This document shows positions 47,826-60,229 of a DNA stretch of 64,000 nucleotides, piece by piece; position 1 is the first letter of the stretch; the number at the start of each line of letters is the position of its first letter. The stretch comes from Lytechinus pictus (Eukaryota > Echinodermata > Echinoidea > Temnopleuroida > Toxopneustidae). The position numbers and the translations under genes were made by a program. Below the pieces are notes generated by a model, which made no database searches, was not told the DNA's origin, and saw only the letters and a program-made list of their open reading frames with translations. Location: contig NC_087258.1 of the NCBI RefSeq assembly GCF_037042905.1, positions 9,898,501-9,962,500 of the forward strand, given 5' to 3'.

Positions 47826-49445
47826 GAAAGAAAATTATATAACTGTTATATCACTGAATATCATTTGAGTTCAACAGAACTAGCTCTTCTCGAATTAACA
47901 AATACCATAATTGACTCCTTTGAGCACGACTCATTCGCAATAGGGATATTTATTAACTTGTCAAAGGCGTTTGACACAATTAATCATAATATACTTTTAT
48001 CAAAACTAACTAACTATGGTATTCGTGGAACTGCCCTCGACCTTTTTTCTAGTTACCTCTCAAATCGTAAACAATGCACCGTTTATAACTCCGTTCAGTC
48101 TGAATTTAGAACAATTGAATGTTGAGTACCACAAGGGTCGTTCCTTGGCCCACTTTTGTTTATTTTATCTATTAATGACATTTATCGTTCGTCAAATCTC
48201 CTTTCCTTTGTCATGTACGCCGACGATACCAATATTGTTTATTCTGATAGTAATCTGTATCACTTGTGTGAAACTGTAAATATTGAACTAACAAATGTTT
48301 GTAAATGGTTTTGTGCAAACAAGCTTACCGTTAACTATAAAAAATGCAATTTCATTATATTCCGTAACTCCACAAGTATTGATCTTAATCATGTAGTGGT
48401 GAAACTTAACAACCAAATTATTCCCAGAGTTGAAAATACCAGTTTCTTGGCGTTATCATTGATAGTAATTTAACATGGATACATCACATAAATGAAATTG
48501 AGAACAAAGTTGCAAAAAATATTGGAATAATACATCGCTTAAGTTTTTACTTGCCTAAAACTGCATTGCGTACATTATTGCTATTTAATCTTGCCATATC
48601 TTTATTACTGTAATTTGGTCTGGGCAAACACATAATAAACCCATCTTAAGAAATTATGTTCCCTTCAAAATAAAATTGTGCGTATTATTTCTCCAGACGA
48701 CAAGATACCACTAGCAAATACTAAAAATTAGTTTCATTCCCTAAAATTGTTGAAATTAGACGACATCAATAAACTTCAACAATGTCATTTTCTCTAGAGG
48801 TGTTTAAATTCTCAAATTCCACAAAAATTTCGTGATTTGTTTACGCATGTTTCCAACATACATAATTTTGATACCCGCTCAAATATTCATTCCCAAACAT
48901 AGAAAAAATAATCTTCCAACACAACATTCGTTATACTGGCCCCAAATATGGAACGAAATTCCGGATTACATAAAATAATCTCTATCGTCAACTAGCTTTA
49001 ATTATAAAATGAAAAAACTGCTTCTGTCATTTTATATATGAATATTTTCCACCTTACGTTTCCTTTTGACTTAAGTTAACATGATAATATGAACCATGGA
49101 CAATTGTTGTTGCGGCATTTATATTTTGCCCCCACTGATGCATTTGTTGAGCATTCTATTTTATACAGTAATTCATGCCCGCCTCCTCGCTCACGTCTCC
49201 CTCTCTCGTTCCCTTTCCTTCTCTTCTTTTCTCTGCCCTTTCCTTTGTATTGTATTTTTGTCTATAGGCGTATGGGCATATCCCGCCACAAGCCTCGGCT
49301 TTTAGGGTATACGCCTTCTTCTTTAAACCAAACATATACATATTTATATTCTTCATAACAATTTGATTTTTGTATGAATTAATGTTTATGAAAAATGTTT
49401 TGAAATGGAAGAAAATAAATGTTTATTTGAATTGAATTGAAAAAT
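47826..49445 (+). mobile_element. 5'-truncated LINE with RT remnant and 3' end
   Basis: Encodes the middle and end of a reverse transcriptase: SKAFDTINH near 47960, an interrupted PQGSFLGP near 48128, and YADDTN near 48210. An in-frame stop and frame changes mark it as dead. The 3' UTR has the GTATACGCCTTCTTC segment and ends in (TTGAATTGAA)n at 49425-49445. It starts directly at the right edge of element F. Confidence 0.85.
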
Positions 49446-49649
49446 GATACGCCGAATTCTCGAATGCGTTTTTCCTGATGCTACTTTCGTCAAGGAGAAT
49501 AAATATTCATAATTAATTTCTGGATCCGTTCTCGGTGCTAATTTTTTTTTCATGATTTTGATATATCGTCAAAGTGATAAAGCGAACTTTATATTAGTAA
49601 CAAACATCAAGTGGAGATAATAATGATAACAATAATAATAAGGATACTA

Positions 49650-49918
49650 TGCAGCATTTATATAGCGCTTGATACAAATGTTTCTAAGAGCTGCTTACTA
49701 TTACCCCGGCTCTAGCACGGCTATCCTGGCGCTCGAGCAGTCAAGGAATTCCTTCCTACCGGACCGGGTACCCATTTACTACACCTGGGTGGAGAGTGAC
49801 TTAATGTAGATAAACGCCTTGTCAAAGGACGCTAGTGCTGTTGCGGAATTTGAACGCCGGACCTTGTGGTTTAAAATCCGGAGACTTATCCACTGAGCCA
49901 CAACACCTCGACGAGATA
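49650..49918 (-). mobile_element. tRNA-derived SINE (minus orientation)
   Basis: Reverse complement starts with a head TTGTGGCTCAGTGGATAAG (A box) and GTTCAAATTCC (B box). The body with ACCCAGGTGTAG and the AGCGCTATATAAATGC tail follow. A (AAT)n stretch adjoins its 3' end. Confidence 0.8.
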
Positions 49919-49977
49919 ACCACATCCCGCTTGAACGGACCTCCCCTTTTACATTTCATTTTCTATATTATTTTTCA

Positions 49978-50115
49978 ATTCAATTCAATTCAATTCAAAA
50001 TGGTTTATTAAAAATACTTTCTTTGCGGCAAAAGCCGAATTGCAAAAGTTTACATTTCAAACAAAATCATCAATAACAAGGTAAAAATAACTTATAGTAC
50101 TACGGACAAATTTCA
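49978..50115 (-). mobile_element. LINE 3' end fragment
   Basis: On the minus strand it ends with (TTGAA)n preceded by AATAAACCATTTTG, the same terminal pattern as the LINEs at 49445 and 51136. Only about 140 bp remain. Confidence 0.5.
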
Positions 50116-50119
50116 ATAT

Positions 50120-51130
50120 AGACATATATGTAACAAAGTATATAATAAATAAATTTAAATCGATGCTCACTGATCAAATAGGAAAATATGCAAAGTACAT
50201 GTTAATATACCAGATGTGTTACAATGATCATTTTAGATTTTCTCGTTTGTAAGAAATATGTCAATTTAAACCTGATATTAGATTGTAAAAAATAATACAA
50301 GAATATGGGTTTAAGTGGGTGTGTTTGTAAAGAGAGACAGATAGAGCTGATAAATGGAATGTGAGATGTAGAAGAAAAAGAGAAAAGCAAGAAAAGGGAA
50401 GGAAGAGGGAGAGAGAGAGGGAGGATCACACCCGGTTATACTGAACAATGTCTTAATGATTTGTGTGACAAATGGCAAGATGTGATAACTTAGAATTATA
50501 AAAATTACATTCATATAATGTTCACATTTATTAGATAAGAATAAACTTATCCGAACTGAGATGAGTGGATACAGGAAATGCAGATAGCAATAGAAATAGT
50601 GGAAGAGAGAAGAGAGGCAGAGAGAGATAGAGGAGAAGAAATTGATGGTGGAAGGGAAATAGGGAGAAAAGGGCGGAGATGCAATTAGGTCACATTTGTT
50701 TTATACATACTGCAATAATACATATTTTGGCAATTTTGCGATTTCAATTAAAATTTTAAGTTTATGGCTAGATTTCAGTGAATAATTGCTCATATGAAAG
50801 AAAAATATTTTGAATAACAAAGAAAAATCAAATGAAATTTGAGTTCGCCAACATATTTGGATTTCTAAAGGAGGCCCTAACGTTTGTTTAACTGATTTTA
50901 TATGTACCTTGTTTTCAACATGATTGTGTATAAATTCATTATGTATTTTTTTTTGTCACCAAAGTTTTCAAACTGATCTTATAATATAACCGTACATGTT
51001 TGTATTTGTCACAATAAACATGATAAATGATAACTGTTCCTGATTTTTTTTCAAACTTTGAACTTTTATATTGCATGCAAGGCTTACTTGTATTATGTAG
51101 TGGTGAATTCACCAAACTTTTGTTATCATG
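50120..51130. other. Intergenic, no gene recognised
   Basis: AT-rich with a purine-rich stretch (GA-rich) at 50330-50430 and again at 50570-50680. No ORF with domain support. Confidence 0.5.
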
Positions 51131-51306
51131 TACGTAATTCAATTCAAGAGTTCTTTATTCGCTTTAAAAAGCACATATAAAAAAATTAAAAAAAAAAATA
51201 TATATATATATATACAATATATTCTACAAATAGGCACATTCACAATATATGTAAAGACAAAAAAAAAACAACATCAACAACAAAATACATGTATAACAGG
51301 GTAAGA

Positions 51307-53514
51307 TCAGAGTGTGCATAAATACGAGATAATTTCCTCGCACTCCTCTCGGTTAAGGAAACCCTTACATAAATAATCATCCCTCGAGTTGATCAATTCC
51401 TTTACTTGTTCAACTATGCGTATTGTCTCATCATTCACTTGGCATTGCACAGCCCACTGCTTTTGAATTTCATTGTTATCCATGAAGTACTTATCATTCA
51501 AGAATCTTATGTTACCTCCCAACACAGAATGAGCTCCATACCTGGCCATTCCAGCTATATGTGCCACTGTATAATTTTTGGAATTCATAGCTTTCACAAC
51601 AAAAGATAAACATCTTTTTGCAAACCATAACTCTGGATCCATAACACCTGCTAAATAAGGCAAAAGATGACAGTGTGTCTGCCATGGAATTTTCCAAACC
51701 CTTCTTATTGCAACCCGCCATTGTCTACAAATATTATCAAAACATTTATCAAACAGAGGATATAACTGTGAGCCATAGAAACTCGAACAATATTTATGAA
51801 ACAATATATTTCTTATGTGAGAGTTAGCATATTTGAAATTAAACAAAAACATATTACATTGTCGATTGAAATCTCCAATACACTTTGAGATATCAAAATC
51901 ATTTATATTCTTAGAAATATCATTCCCTAGATGAGTTACTTTTGATGCAATATCAATATGTCTTCCATTTATCGTGATTCCTGGATCCATAACTGGTTTA
52001 CCATTACAGCTGAAAACTATTAACTGACTCTTTTCAGGGTTAAACAGAATATCAAATTTAATGGCATAATCTAAACAAGTTTTAATCATTTCTTGAAGAG
52101 CAGTCACGCTAGGTGACAGCAGTGTCAAGTCATCTGCATAACCAAATGCTCCTGCAAAGACATTGCCCATAAAGCACCCTATCCCATTGTCACATAACTC
52201 TTCTATCAGCCCATCTAGATACAAACAGAACATGCAAGGAGAGATAACTCCACCCTGTTTAACACCATTTTTAACTGTAAAATAATCAGAATATGCATTG
52301 TTCCATTTCAACCTTAGCCTTTGATTCTTATACATATTAAGCAATAGCCTGCATATCATTGGGCAGACCCCTTTGCTCAGCATAATGTCAAACAATTTCA
52401 CATAATTAGCTCTATCAAATGCTTTACTAGCATCTAGCAATAATCCATACACATTACTCCCTTCATGATTAAAGTACGATACAGTTTCTTTAACCATAGC
52501 AGTACATAGTGTAGTTGATAACCCTGCTTTGAATCCAAACTGTAGGTCATTAGTCTGCAAGTTCCCTTCTTCCCTTTTCATAAATACATAATCCAAAACT
52601 TTACCAATGATACTACCAAGTGTTATTGCACGAAAGTTTCCTGAATCGCCCAAATTTTTCCAACGACCTTTAGGTATTGGTACCATTGTACTTTTGAGCA
52701 CACCATCTGGCGACACTCCATGCCATAACATGGCAGTAAAAAGCATTGCTAAATATCCACTGATTATTTTCTTTCCATGTATAATATGATCAGACATCAC
52801 ACCTGTTACACCATCACTTTTGGAATGATTTAACCTAAGTATTGCTCTAGATACTTCATCTCCTCCTATAACATGGTCATTCTGTAAACACTCATTACAT
52901 TCACATTTCTCCTGTGTAGTGGAGTTTATGTGATTCAATAACGTTTCCATATTTCCTTCATCATATCCAATACTTTGATATATCCTTCCAAATTTCAATG
53001 CAAACAACTCTGCTATATTTTCTTCCCCCTGAATACCATCCACTCTGTTTGGGTAACCCTTAGGCTTTTTTGAAAGTTTCTTCACCTCTTTCCAAAAATG
53101 TCTGCTATTCTTCTCTTTTAATGCATTTGCCATTTTATCACATCTAACTGACATAGATTTGTTCAGCATCAATTTCAAAGCTTTATGATACTCAGACCTA
53201 GTTTTCTTTCTTAATCCATACAGTAATCCCTGAGATGGACGATCATTTTCAACCCATATCTTATGCCAAAATAATGCACTCCTAAAATAGGCCTCAACAT
53301 GATCATTCCACCCAGGCACCACTTTACACTGTTGAGAACTGTGACTTGAAATCATAGCATCTGCACTACTCAGTAAAGCAATGATAATATCATCATGAAA
53401 TACATTAATGAGGTCATGATGTTTTCTACATAACCTGTCCCTACATTGAATGGCTGAAACAGGGATTTTAATTTGCCTGAAGTTTTCTTCCAGTTTTTGT
53501 TTATACAACTCCAA
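51307..53514 (-). pseudogene. LINE ORF2, reverse transcriptase part
   Basis: 735 open codons beginning downstream of the insertion: linker, RT and C-terminal region. RT motifs: NFRAITLGSIIGKVLD (fingers), LLLDASKAFDRANY (motif A, catalytic Asp), GVKQGGVISP (motif B) and GYADDLTLL (motif C). A C-terminal WRVAIRRVWKIP segment follows. No stops occur in this part. It is separated from its endonuclease by the inserted transposon, so the intact polyprotein cannot be made from this copy. Confidence 0.92.
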
Positions 53515-53553
53515 ATCTTTTGATGATGCAAACTTCCAGTTTACTTTCCCTTC

Positions 53554-54637
53554 CAGTCAGACTGCAGGTCCCAAGAAAGTGACTTCTTTCATCCAAGTGA
53601 TATTCATGACTTGAGATGTTTTGCATATTTAATGAGCTTGATGCGGACCAAAACACCTCTTTTCATTCGGTCATTGCTGCTCTAATTATGCATCGTATTT
53701 CATGAATTTGGTACCATTGTAAAGAAGAAGAATCATTCTTTCAGGCCATGTGTTTGGATTTATTCAAATATTTTGTAATATAGGTTAAAATTTTGATCTA
53801 AAATATGCTACAAAATAAATATTTTCACCTGACAAAAGCTGCTATTTTCACACTTTATTTTTGTTTGAGCCCAAGTGATTTTTATATCATGATAAAGCTG
53901 AATATGTATGCTTTGAAATGATATATGTTTCAAAATAAGAATTGGTTTAATCGGGTCAAGATCACACTTTTCATTTGCCAAGTACATAAAGCAGCTTGAA
54001 AACAAGTATACTGCACTCTGATTGGTCAAAAAGACCACACAATGGCAAATTCCAACGGTTCCAGTGCCTGGGTTCGTGGGAAGGTCACACTTCCCATGTG
54101 GTAATCTCCTCAAATACCCCGCGCCTGTTGTTCTGTGAACCTTATCCAGCCAATCAGAACTCTGGATTTCATGCAAGTACAAAATTTCAGAAATCTCGTC
54201 TTGTACCTTGGTGGGAAAAGTGTGATCTTGACCCGATTAAAAGGTGCCGCATATCAAGAGTGGCATTGTGAGAAAGTACAGAAGTTCAGCTTTATGGTGA
54301 TATAGATATCATTGAGGCTCAAAATAAAAAGTTTTGCACAATTTGCAAAAGAAAACAGAGGAAGAAAATTCAGTTTTGAGGCACAATTTCAGGCCAGAAA
54401 TTTACTTATTTAACAAAATATTGTATACGAAATAAATGACCAATATGAAAGAGTAACTTTTACTCTATCTGATGGTGCAATAATATTTCATTTAACTTGA
54501 GGTTAAAACAGGTAAATGCTTAGAGAAAGAAAATCTCACGAATCACGAGATTTTGCAAGGAGGAGGATTCAGCCACGAGATGATTTGGATGAATCTGGCC
54601 TTTTTGCTCATTAGCATAGGGACCTGCGGTCTGACTG
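53554..54637. mobile_element. 1084-bp TIR DNA transposon inserted in LINE ORF2
   Basis: TIR CAGTCAGACTGCAGGTCCC and inverse, flanked by the direct repeat CTTC at 53550-53553 and 54638-54641. It has no transposase ORF. Removing it together with one CTTC rejoins ORF2 in frame. It contains a smaller MITE at 53951-54236. Confidence 0.88.
53951..54236. mobile_element. TTAA-flanked MITE nested in the 1084-bp transposon
   Basis: 286 bp between TTAA at 53947-53950 and 54237-54240. Perfect TIR of about 22 bp beginning TCGGGTCAAGATCACACTTT. Confidence 0.8.
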
Positions 54638-55421
54638 CTTCCCTTTCCTTTGATTCTGTTTCCTGATCAATTTCTGTTATCTTTATATCTAGCACACTCT
54701 TGACTGCCAGATGATCTGAGAAATTGTGAACACTGTCAATTGTTTTATACCCATGTAGTGCCTCAACTAGATTTTCCGATAACATACAGTGATCAATTAG
54801 AGATCTTACACCACTACCCTTGCTACAGAACGTATAATCAAAATTACAACAAGGATCATTTTGACATAAGTAAAAAGAATTCTGGCCTAAAAATTGCAAA
54901 AGTGTCGTAGCTTGGTGAGAGTCTCGAGAGATATCTGTATTAAAATCACCACATACACATACATAATCATTGGGGGTTCCTTGTAATATTGAGTCAAGCT
55001 CATTTAACGTGATCTTGTATTCATCCAAATTTCCATTTAGACACCTATCATCACAAGGCATGTATACACAACATATTAAAAGCATTTTCCCGTCATCTAG
55101 AGTAACTCTTACAGCTGTTAACCTCGAAGATTCTAAAACAACAGGTTCCACATTGAGTTTTAAGTCACGTTTCCATAAGATTGCACATCCCCCATGAGGT
55201 CTCCCTTTTAGCAAAACATCTTCTTTCATTGCACTAACCCCATGTTTTCCTATTCCATTTTGCAATTTATCAAACCATCCAAACTGTGACTTACACAACC
55301 CATGTTCTTGTAACAGTAAAAAATCAGCTAAGCCAAAAAGCTCCTGTAAAAAAGGTAATTTTGCATCATTCGCACATTGTGTGTTATAAGAGATAATTGA
55401 AATGTTATGCAGCATGTTCAT
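54638..55421 (-). pseudogene. LINE ORF2, endonuclease part
   Basis: Begins at ATG 55421, which overlaps the end of ORF1. Apurinic-type endonuclease with SYNTQ (catalytic Asn), LLLQEHGL (Glu), CCVYMP, GDFNTD and SDHLAV. The frame runs into the inserted transposon at 54637. All catalytic motifs of the domain are present. Confidence 0.9.
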
Positions 55422-55921
55422 CGTTCTGATTTCTTCTCCTCCACCACCTTTGAACACACACACCATAAGGCCATATATCTCCGACCATTACTTTGTCTTT
55501 CTCAATAACGGGCACAGTGAGTTTATATGAACAGCATGCAGCATTCGGATTGGATACACACTGAATTTCAGCTGAAATAACACCTTGACCCGTTATATAT
55601 TCCAACATCTGCTCATCAGTTGTGTCCTTCGACACTCTAGATATGAAGAAATCTCTCTTCGGCAGAGGTGCCCCATGAACTACACCACTCTTCACACTAC
55701 CGTGTACCTTGTATGCAGACTTTACTTTACTATCACTCCTAGGAGTCCCTGCTTTCCTTTTCTCTTTCTTATCTTTAGAGACATTAATCCATGGCGCTTC
55801 ATGTTGATCAATCTTCTCCTTTGGTTTGTTTCGTTAAGTTTTGTAATGCTTCAATCGCATAATTCCATTCATTTATTGTTTTGTTATAGAATGCAATTCT
55901 TTCCTCCAATAAAGACATTTT
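55392..55921 (-). pseudogene. LINE ORF1, broken
   Basis: An initial ORF starts at 55921 (MSLLEERIAFYN...) and stops after about 35 codons. A second frame (55695-55392) encodes a KRDFFISRVSKDTTDEQ domain and a WPYGVCVQRW stretch, as seen in RNA-binding ORF1 C-termini of this LINE type. The stop overlaps the ORF2 start. ORF1 is short and frameshifted. Confidence 0.7.
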
Positions 55922-56032
55922 AAAACATACATACAACATAAACATAAAAAAATACAGTATTACAAATCGTGTTGCGACCTGGCCGGGAAGAAATTTGCCT
56001 TATAATGGCTGCCAACTTAGAAAAAGTAGATT

Positions 56033-56112
56033 CAAGATTCAAGATTTATTAAAACATATGATCGCAGCTTGTTAAGCTGAATTGACAAATGTTTTACAAA
56101 AGAGCATACAAA
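56033..56112 (-). mobile_element. LINE 3' end fragment
   Basis: Minus strand ends AATAAATCTTGAATCTTGAATC, a LINE-like terminal repeat with a polyadenylation signal. Only a short piece is recognisable. Confidence 0.4.
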
Positions 56113-56114
56113 TA

Positions 56115-57425
56115 TACATAACATCAACAAAAAAGTAATGTTACAAAAGATTCAAGAAATTACAAAAACAATTATGGTATAATCGTGATAATAATGAAGT
56201 GATCTTAGTTTTGGAAAGCTTTGAAAAAAGTACATATGTTGGAAAAAAATTCACTAAATATAAAATTATTGTGATGTAATATGGGTTTAAAGAAGAATTG
56301 AAAAGGAAATTTGTTGTAACGGCTTTAAGTAGATTCTTTATTGACAATTGAAAATGAGAAAAGATTATCAAAAATTACTGTCTAATGTGAGAGTAACTTA
56401 AGGAAAGTAAGGGAAATAAAGTATTACACGTAATAATAATTTGAGGATTGCAAATTAGTCGAAGCAAAAGATAATAAAAACACTGAAAAGTAAGGTAACC
56501 TAAATTAACGAATATCAATTATTCCAACAGGAATTTATCAAACTATGAAAGATTGATATATTTAATCATTCATAATTTCCAATGAAATAAACCTTGCAAT
56601 GTTCTATGACCAGATGATGTATACATTTTAAACCGAAGTGTAACTACATGATTTACTAAGAGCATTTCTAATAGTGTGGAATGTGTCAATTAAACATTGC
56701 GCTTCCAAATGTTGATGAATTCAATCATATCAAACACATTACTCTAAAAAAATTCACTAAAGATTGCATTTGATCTGAAAACCATATCTTAAAAAAAATA
56801 GATAAAAAGCACATGCTTCTATGAATTTTTAAGTACAGATTGAAAAGAAAAAAGGAGAAAAGAGTGAAGAGAGTTAAAACATTGCAGAAGAAAAGGAGAG
56901 TAAGCATGGAGAACAAGGTCTAGGTCGTGTAACTCATGCGCTAGACTTAAAATCAATTAATAAAATAATAAGATGATGTTACCTTTAGGCCGGCAAGCCC
57001 CCTTCAAAATGTCATGAGGCCACTTTGATATTACACAGCATTTCTGTCTCACAATCCATAATCCCAACGATTGAGTTTATTATTAAAAATAGATAATTTG
57101 ATTTTTTTAACCCAACGTCATATCTCCCGTATTCCAAACTGACATAAAACAACAACAACCAAAAAAAGTCATTATTCATAATAGTGTTCACAGGCATATG
57201 GTCAAAACTCTGAAAAATCGTCTATTCTCCCAACAATATTATTATAGTATTATAGTAGAGGGTAAACAAAGGGAGTCGATTCTCAAAAACTGAAAGAAAT
57301 TGGAAGTGTAATTCCTGTCCGGCCTAATTATCATACCCTTTGTTTAAGTGGGTAGTGCTCACTCAAGCATGAATAGTTTCCCAACATTTTGGTGTCATAT
57401 GAAAGTTGATTATAATGGCTTTCCA
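56115..57425. other. Intergenic, no gene recognised
   Basis: AT-rich sequence with short ORFs only; no domain, TIR or RNA gene recognised. Confidence 0.5.
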
Positions 57426-57431
57426 TATATA

Positions 57432-58765
57432 CAGTGCGTATTAAAAAAACGGGACAGTTTTGAAAAGTCTATACAAAATTTGTATCAAATTATGACATCT
57501 ATATTTTGATGTTAATAGATGCTCTGAAATCTTATCTTTGAAATGCCATTAAAAAAATAATTTTGTTCATGCTTGAGCGAACACGGGACGTTTTTTTCGG
57601 GGGTTAAAAAAGAGCCTTGCGCCCAAATGGCAGAAATTCGATGATCAGACTTCTTGCTAATCAGCAGACTTCATCTTAACCTTTTCATTATCTTTGCCAC
57701 GATTTTCGAATTATGCTGTCAAATTTCATTTACATATTTATTTATTTACCTGAATTATTTCGTTTTTTCATTTAAACTCTCTTACCTTTGAATTTTCCTT
57801 CAAAAGTAAGAAAAGAAGAATTTTTGTCAACACAAGCAAGATTTGCATTATTAATTGGGAAAACATGGAATCATTCAAATCATTTTATCATGTGAAACGA
57901 ATTATGGTATGGTACCTTTAAAAACATGAATCCTATTTTCAGCGGGTTATTGATTACTTGACCAAGTTTAATTATGTGCTTGACAGGACAAACAGGAAAT
58001 GATTCATGTCTTTCAATAACAATGATGTATTGAGTCAATATTGAAGGAGCAAGATATGGCAGATCGGATAAAATGTATCAAAAAGTTGTGAGCGAGCGAA
58101 GCGAGCAAGCAAAAATTTCCACTCTTTTTAATAAAATATCAAATTTTGTGATAGATTTTGACATAATATTAAGAAAATAAATCATAGTTCACTTTTTATC
58201 TTTCCTTTTCCACTTTTTTCCTTTTTTTTGAAGGGGGGGGGGGGGGGACACCCCCGAGCCCCGCCCATCTGCGTGCCACTGTTCAAAGGCACCATAACCT
58301 TTTTAGCACACAATGAAAGGTTTTGAAAAAAAATACACGCTCTCCCATACTTCGGTTGATTTTTTTTGGTTTTTGCTTAAAGAAGGAATATTCAAAGCTA
58401 AAAGAGAACATATTAAAAGTAACAAGAACAGAACAATTCAAGCAAATTTACAGATTTGAAAATGAATTTTGCTGCATAATTCGAAAATTATGGCAAAGAT
58501 AATGAAAAGGTTAAGAGGAAGTCTGCTGATTAGCAAAAACTCCGATCATCATATTTATCATTTTATGCCACTTTGGCGCAAGCCTCCTTTTAAACCCCAG
58601 ACAGAAACATTCCGTGTTCACTCAAGCATGAACGAAACTATTTTTTTAATGGCATTTGAAAGATAAGACCTCAGAGCACCCATTAACACTAAAATATAGA
58701 CATCATAATTTGAAACAAAATTTTATAGACTTTTCAAATCTGTCCCGTTTTTTTTATACGCACTG
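57432..58765. mobile_element. Long-TIR Tc1/mariner-type non-autonomous element
   Basis: 1334 bp between TA at 57430-57431 and 58766-58767. The terminal inverted repeats are about 285 bp each, starting CAGTGCGTATTAAAAAAACG, and diverge mildly. The interior carries an unrelated fragment of the CTCGC repeat (58030-58290) with a G run. There is no transposase ORF. Confidence 0.85.
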
Positions 58766-58850
58766 TATAGGTCTCTTTACCGAAAGTGACATATTTTTTT
58801 TTTGGCGGCCATTTCAAAAGTGTAAAGTTTTTTGAGACGCTCTGTAGAGT

Positions 58851-58856
58851 TTTATT
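58851..58856 (-). terminator. Possible polyadenylation signal of the GPCR gene
   Basis: AATAAA on the minus strand about 227 nt after the GPCR stop codon; the first canonical signal downstream. Confidence 0.35.
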
Positions 58857-59082
58857 CTTTCAAAATGAATTGATTTTAACACAGCTGGTGAGGCAGAATT
58901 TACGTATTCCAAATTGTCAAAAATAAAATCAACTGATCGACACTAAGTACAAAATCAAATACTACTAGCTAAAACCACCAACGATGTTCTTTTCATATTG
59001 TGAGCACATCTCTTTTATAGAATGAGAAACCATTTTGTAGTGATCAATTTGGATTGATGGTCTTACATCCATGGGATCTTTA

Positions 59083-60117
59083 CTATATACCAATGCATCC
59101 ACGGACTCGCCTGAACAAAATGGACAAATACTTCAAGGAGTGCCTCCTGGCTTCTGAATTTGTAATCAAGAAAACTATAGGTTGTACCCACGTATTGCTA
59201 ATTGACATCATATCAAGGAGAGCTGAAGTGTAAACATCTGTAGGAGCTACGAAATTGATGACATCAGGTATCCACACCATACTAAACGAGCCAGTCAAGA
59301 ACAGGATGGTCCAGAAGCCTTTGAAAGTCTGACATCGCCTGTTGCACAGTCGGACCTGCTGGCGAACGGGATGGCGCTCAACTATCACTTGGGGATGCGT
59401 TGACGGTAGGCCATGCCTGTCGTCATTTGCATCAGGTTGATCAGCTGCAGGCTGAACCTCGACAGTTCCTACAACATTAACTTTCTTGCGCGCAATGACA
59501 AGAAGTCGAATGTAGATGGTAGTCGTGAAAGCCAGAGTTGCACAGATGGGACCTACTCGGTACAAGGTATGAACAATAGATGCCCATTGTCTTTCTGCTG
59601 TTAGGTCTCTAGCTTGACAGCGATCTGTTAAAAGTTGTATAAATGGTGATTCAGGAATCGGGCTATAGATACCAGATACAAGTATGGTTATCAAAAGAGA
59701 TGTCACAAAAGCGACCAAAAATCGTTTTCTGCTGACAATCGTGTGATATCGCAATGGTCTTGTGACAAGAAGATAAAGATTAAAACTGATCCCAGAAAGA
59801 CAGATCATTATAAACCACAAAGAGACCGTAAATGGATAAGGAAATACAAGGCTGATGACAAAGCAATAAGAGCTATCTCTTGAAAACCAGAAATAGTCCC
59901 ACAAGCTCCAGGTTATACCAAGAATCAAATCTGATGTAGCCAGAACTTGGTAGAGAAATCTCATGCTGTCCTGAAGTTCCTGTTGTTTGTTGATTACAAA
60001 CAGAACAATAGCATTCATAATCACCGCGAGAAAACAAATTACAATATATATATTGAGATTAATATCATGCGCATCTGTTTTATTTGCTGCCAATTCCCCA
60101 CTTTCTGTGACCGCCAT
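59083..60117 (-). CDS. Rhodopsin-class (class A) G-protein-coupled receptor, single exon
   Basis: 344 aa, seven hydrophobic segments. TM1 is about 20-43 (Asn in MNAIVL). TM2 contains LATSDL (Asp 2.50). A Cys opens TM3 (SSYC) and pairs with a Cys in extracellular loop 2 (DRCQ). TM5 is followed by a basic third loop (IARKK, then Pro/Asp-rich). TM6 holds VWIPD in place of CWxP, and TM7 holds NTWVQPIVF in place of NPxxY. The usual DRY at the end of TM3 is replaced by NLY (SFNLYLLVTRPLRY). It therefore lacks Arg 3.50. Plasma-membrane receptor, ligand unknown; echinoderms have many such lineage-specific intronless receptors. An in-frame stop lies 27 nt upstream of the ATG. A CTTCCAG directly before the ATG could be a splice acceptor for a 5' UTR exon. 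Confidence 0.88.
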   Translation of the reverse strand: MAVTESGELAANKTDAHDINLNIYIVICFLAVIMNAIVLFVINKQQELQDSMRFLYQVLATSDLILGITWSLWDYFWFSRDSSYCFVISLVFPYPFTVSLWFIMICLSGISFNLYLLVTRPLRYHTIVSRKRFLVAFVTSLLITILVSGIYSPIPESPFIQLLTDRCQARDLTAERQWASIVHTLYRVGPICATLAFTTTIYIRLLVIARKKVNVVGTVEVQPAADQPDANDDRHGLPSTHPQVIVERHPVRQQVRLCNRRCQTFKGFWTILFLTGSFSMVWIPDVINFVAPTDVYTSALLDMMSISNTWVQPIVFLITNSEARRHSLKYLSILFRRVRGCIGI

Positions 60118-60229
60118 CTGGAAGGTACAGGCATAATACTAATCCGTTGGCATGGTTGGATACAAGTGAATCTTTTCATTTCCTTGCTGTACGAACAGTG
60201 AATGGAAACGATACTAAAAAAAATATTAC

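Larger units (their letters stand above)
51136..55975 (-). mobile_element. Nearly full-length LINE (ORF1 + ORF2) split by a DNA transposon
   Basis: On the minus strand: ORF1 remnant (55921-55392), overlapping ORF2 start (ATG at 55421), endonuclease, 1084-bp insertion (53554-54637), reverse transcriptase and C-terminus to a stop at 51307. A 3' UTR ends at TTGAATTGAAT at 51136. ORF2 without the insert and one 4-bp duplication is 3027 nt, an exact multiple of three. The GFGYADD-like and KQGGVISP motifs place it among non-LTR elements; I do not assign a clade. Confidence 0.9.
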
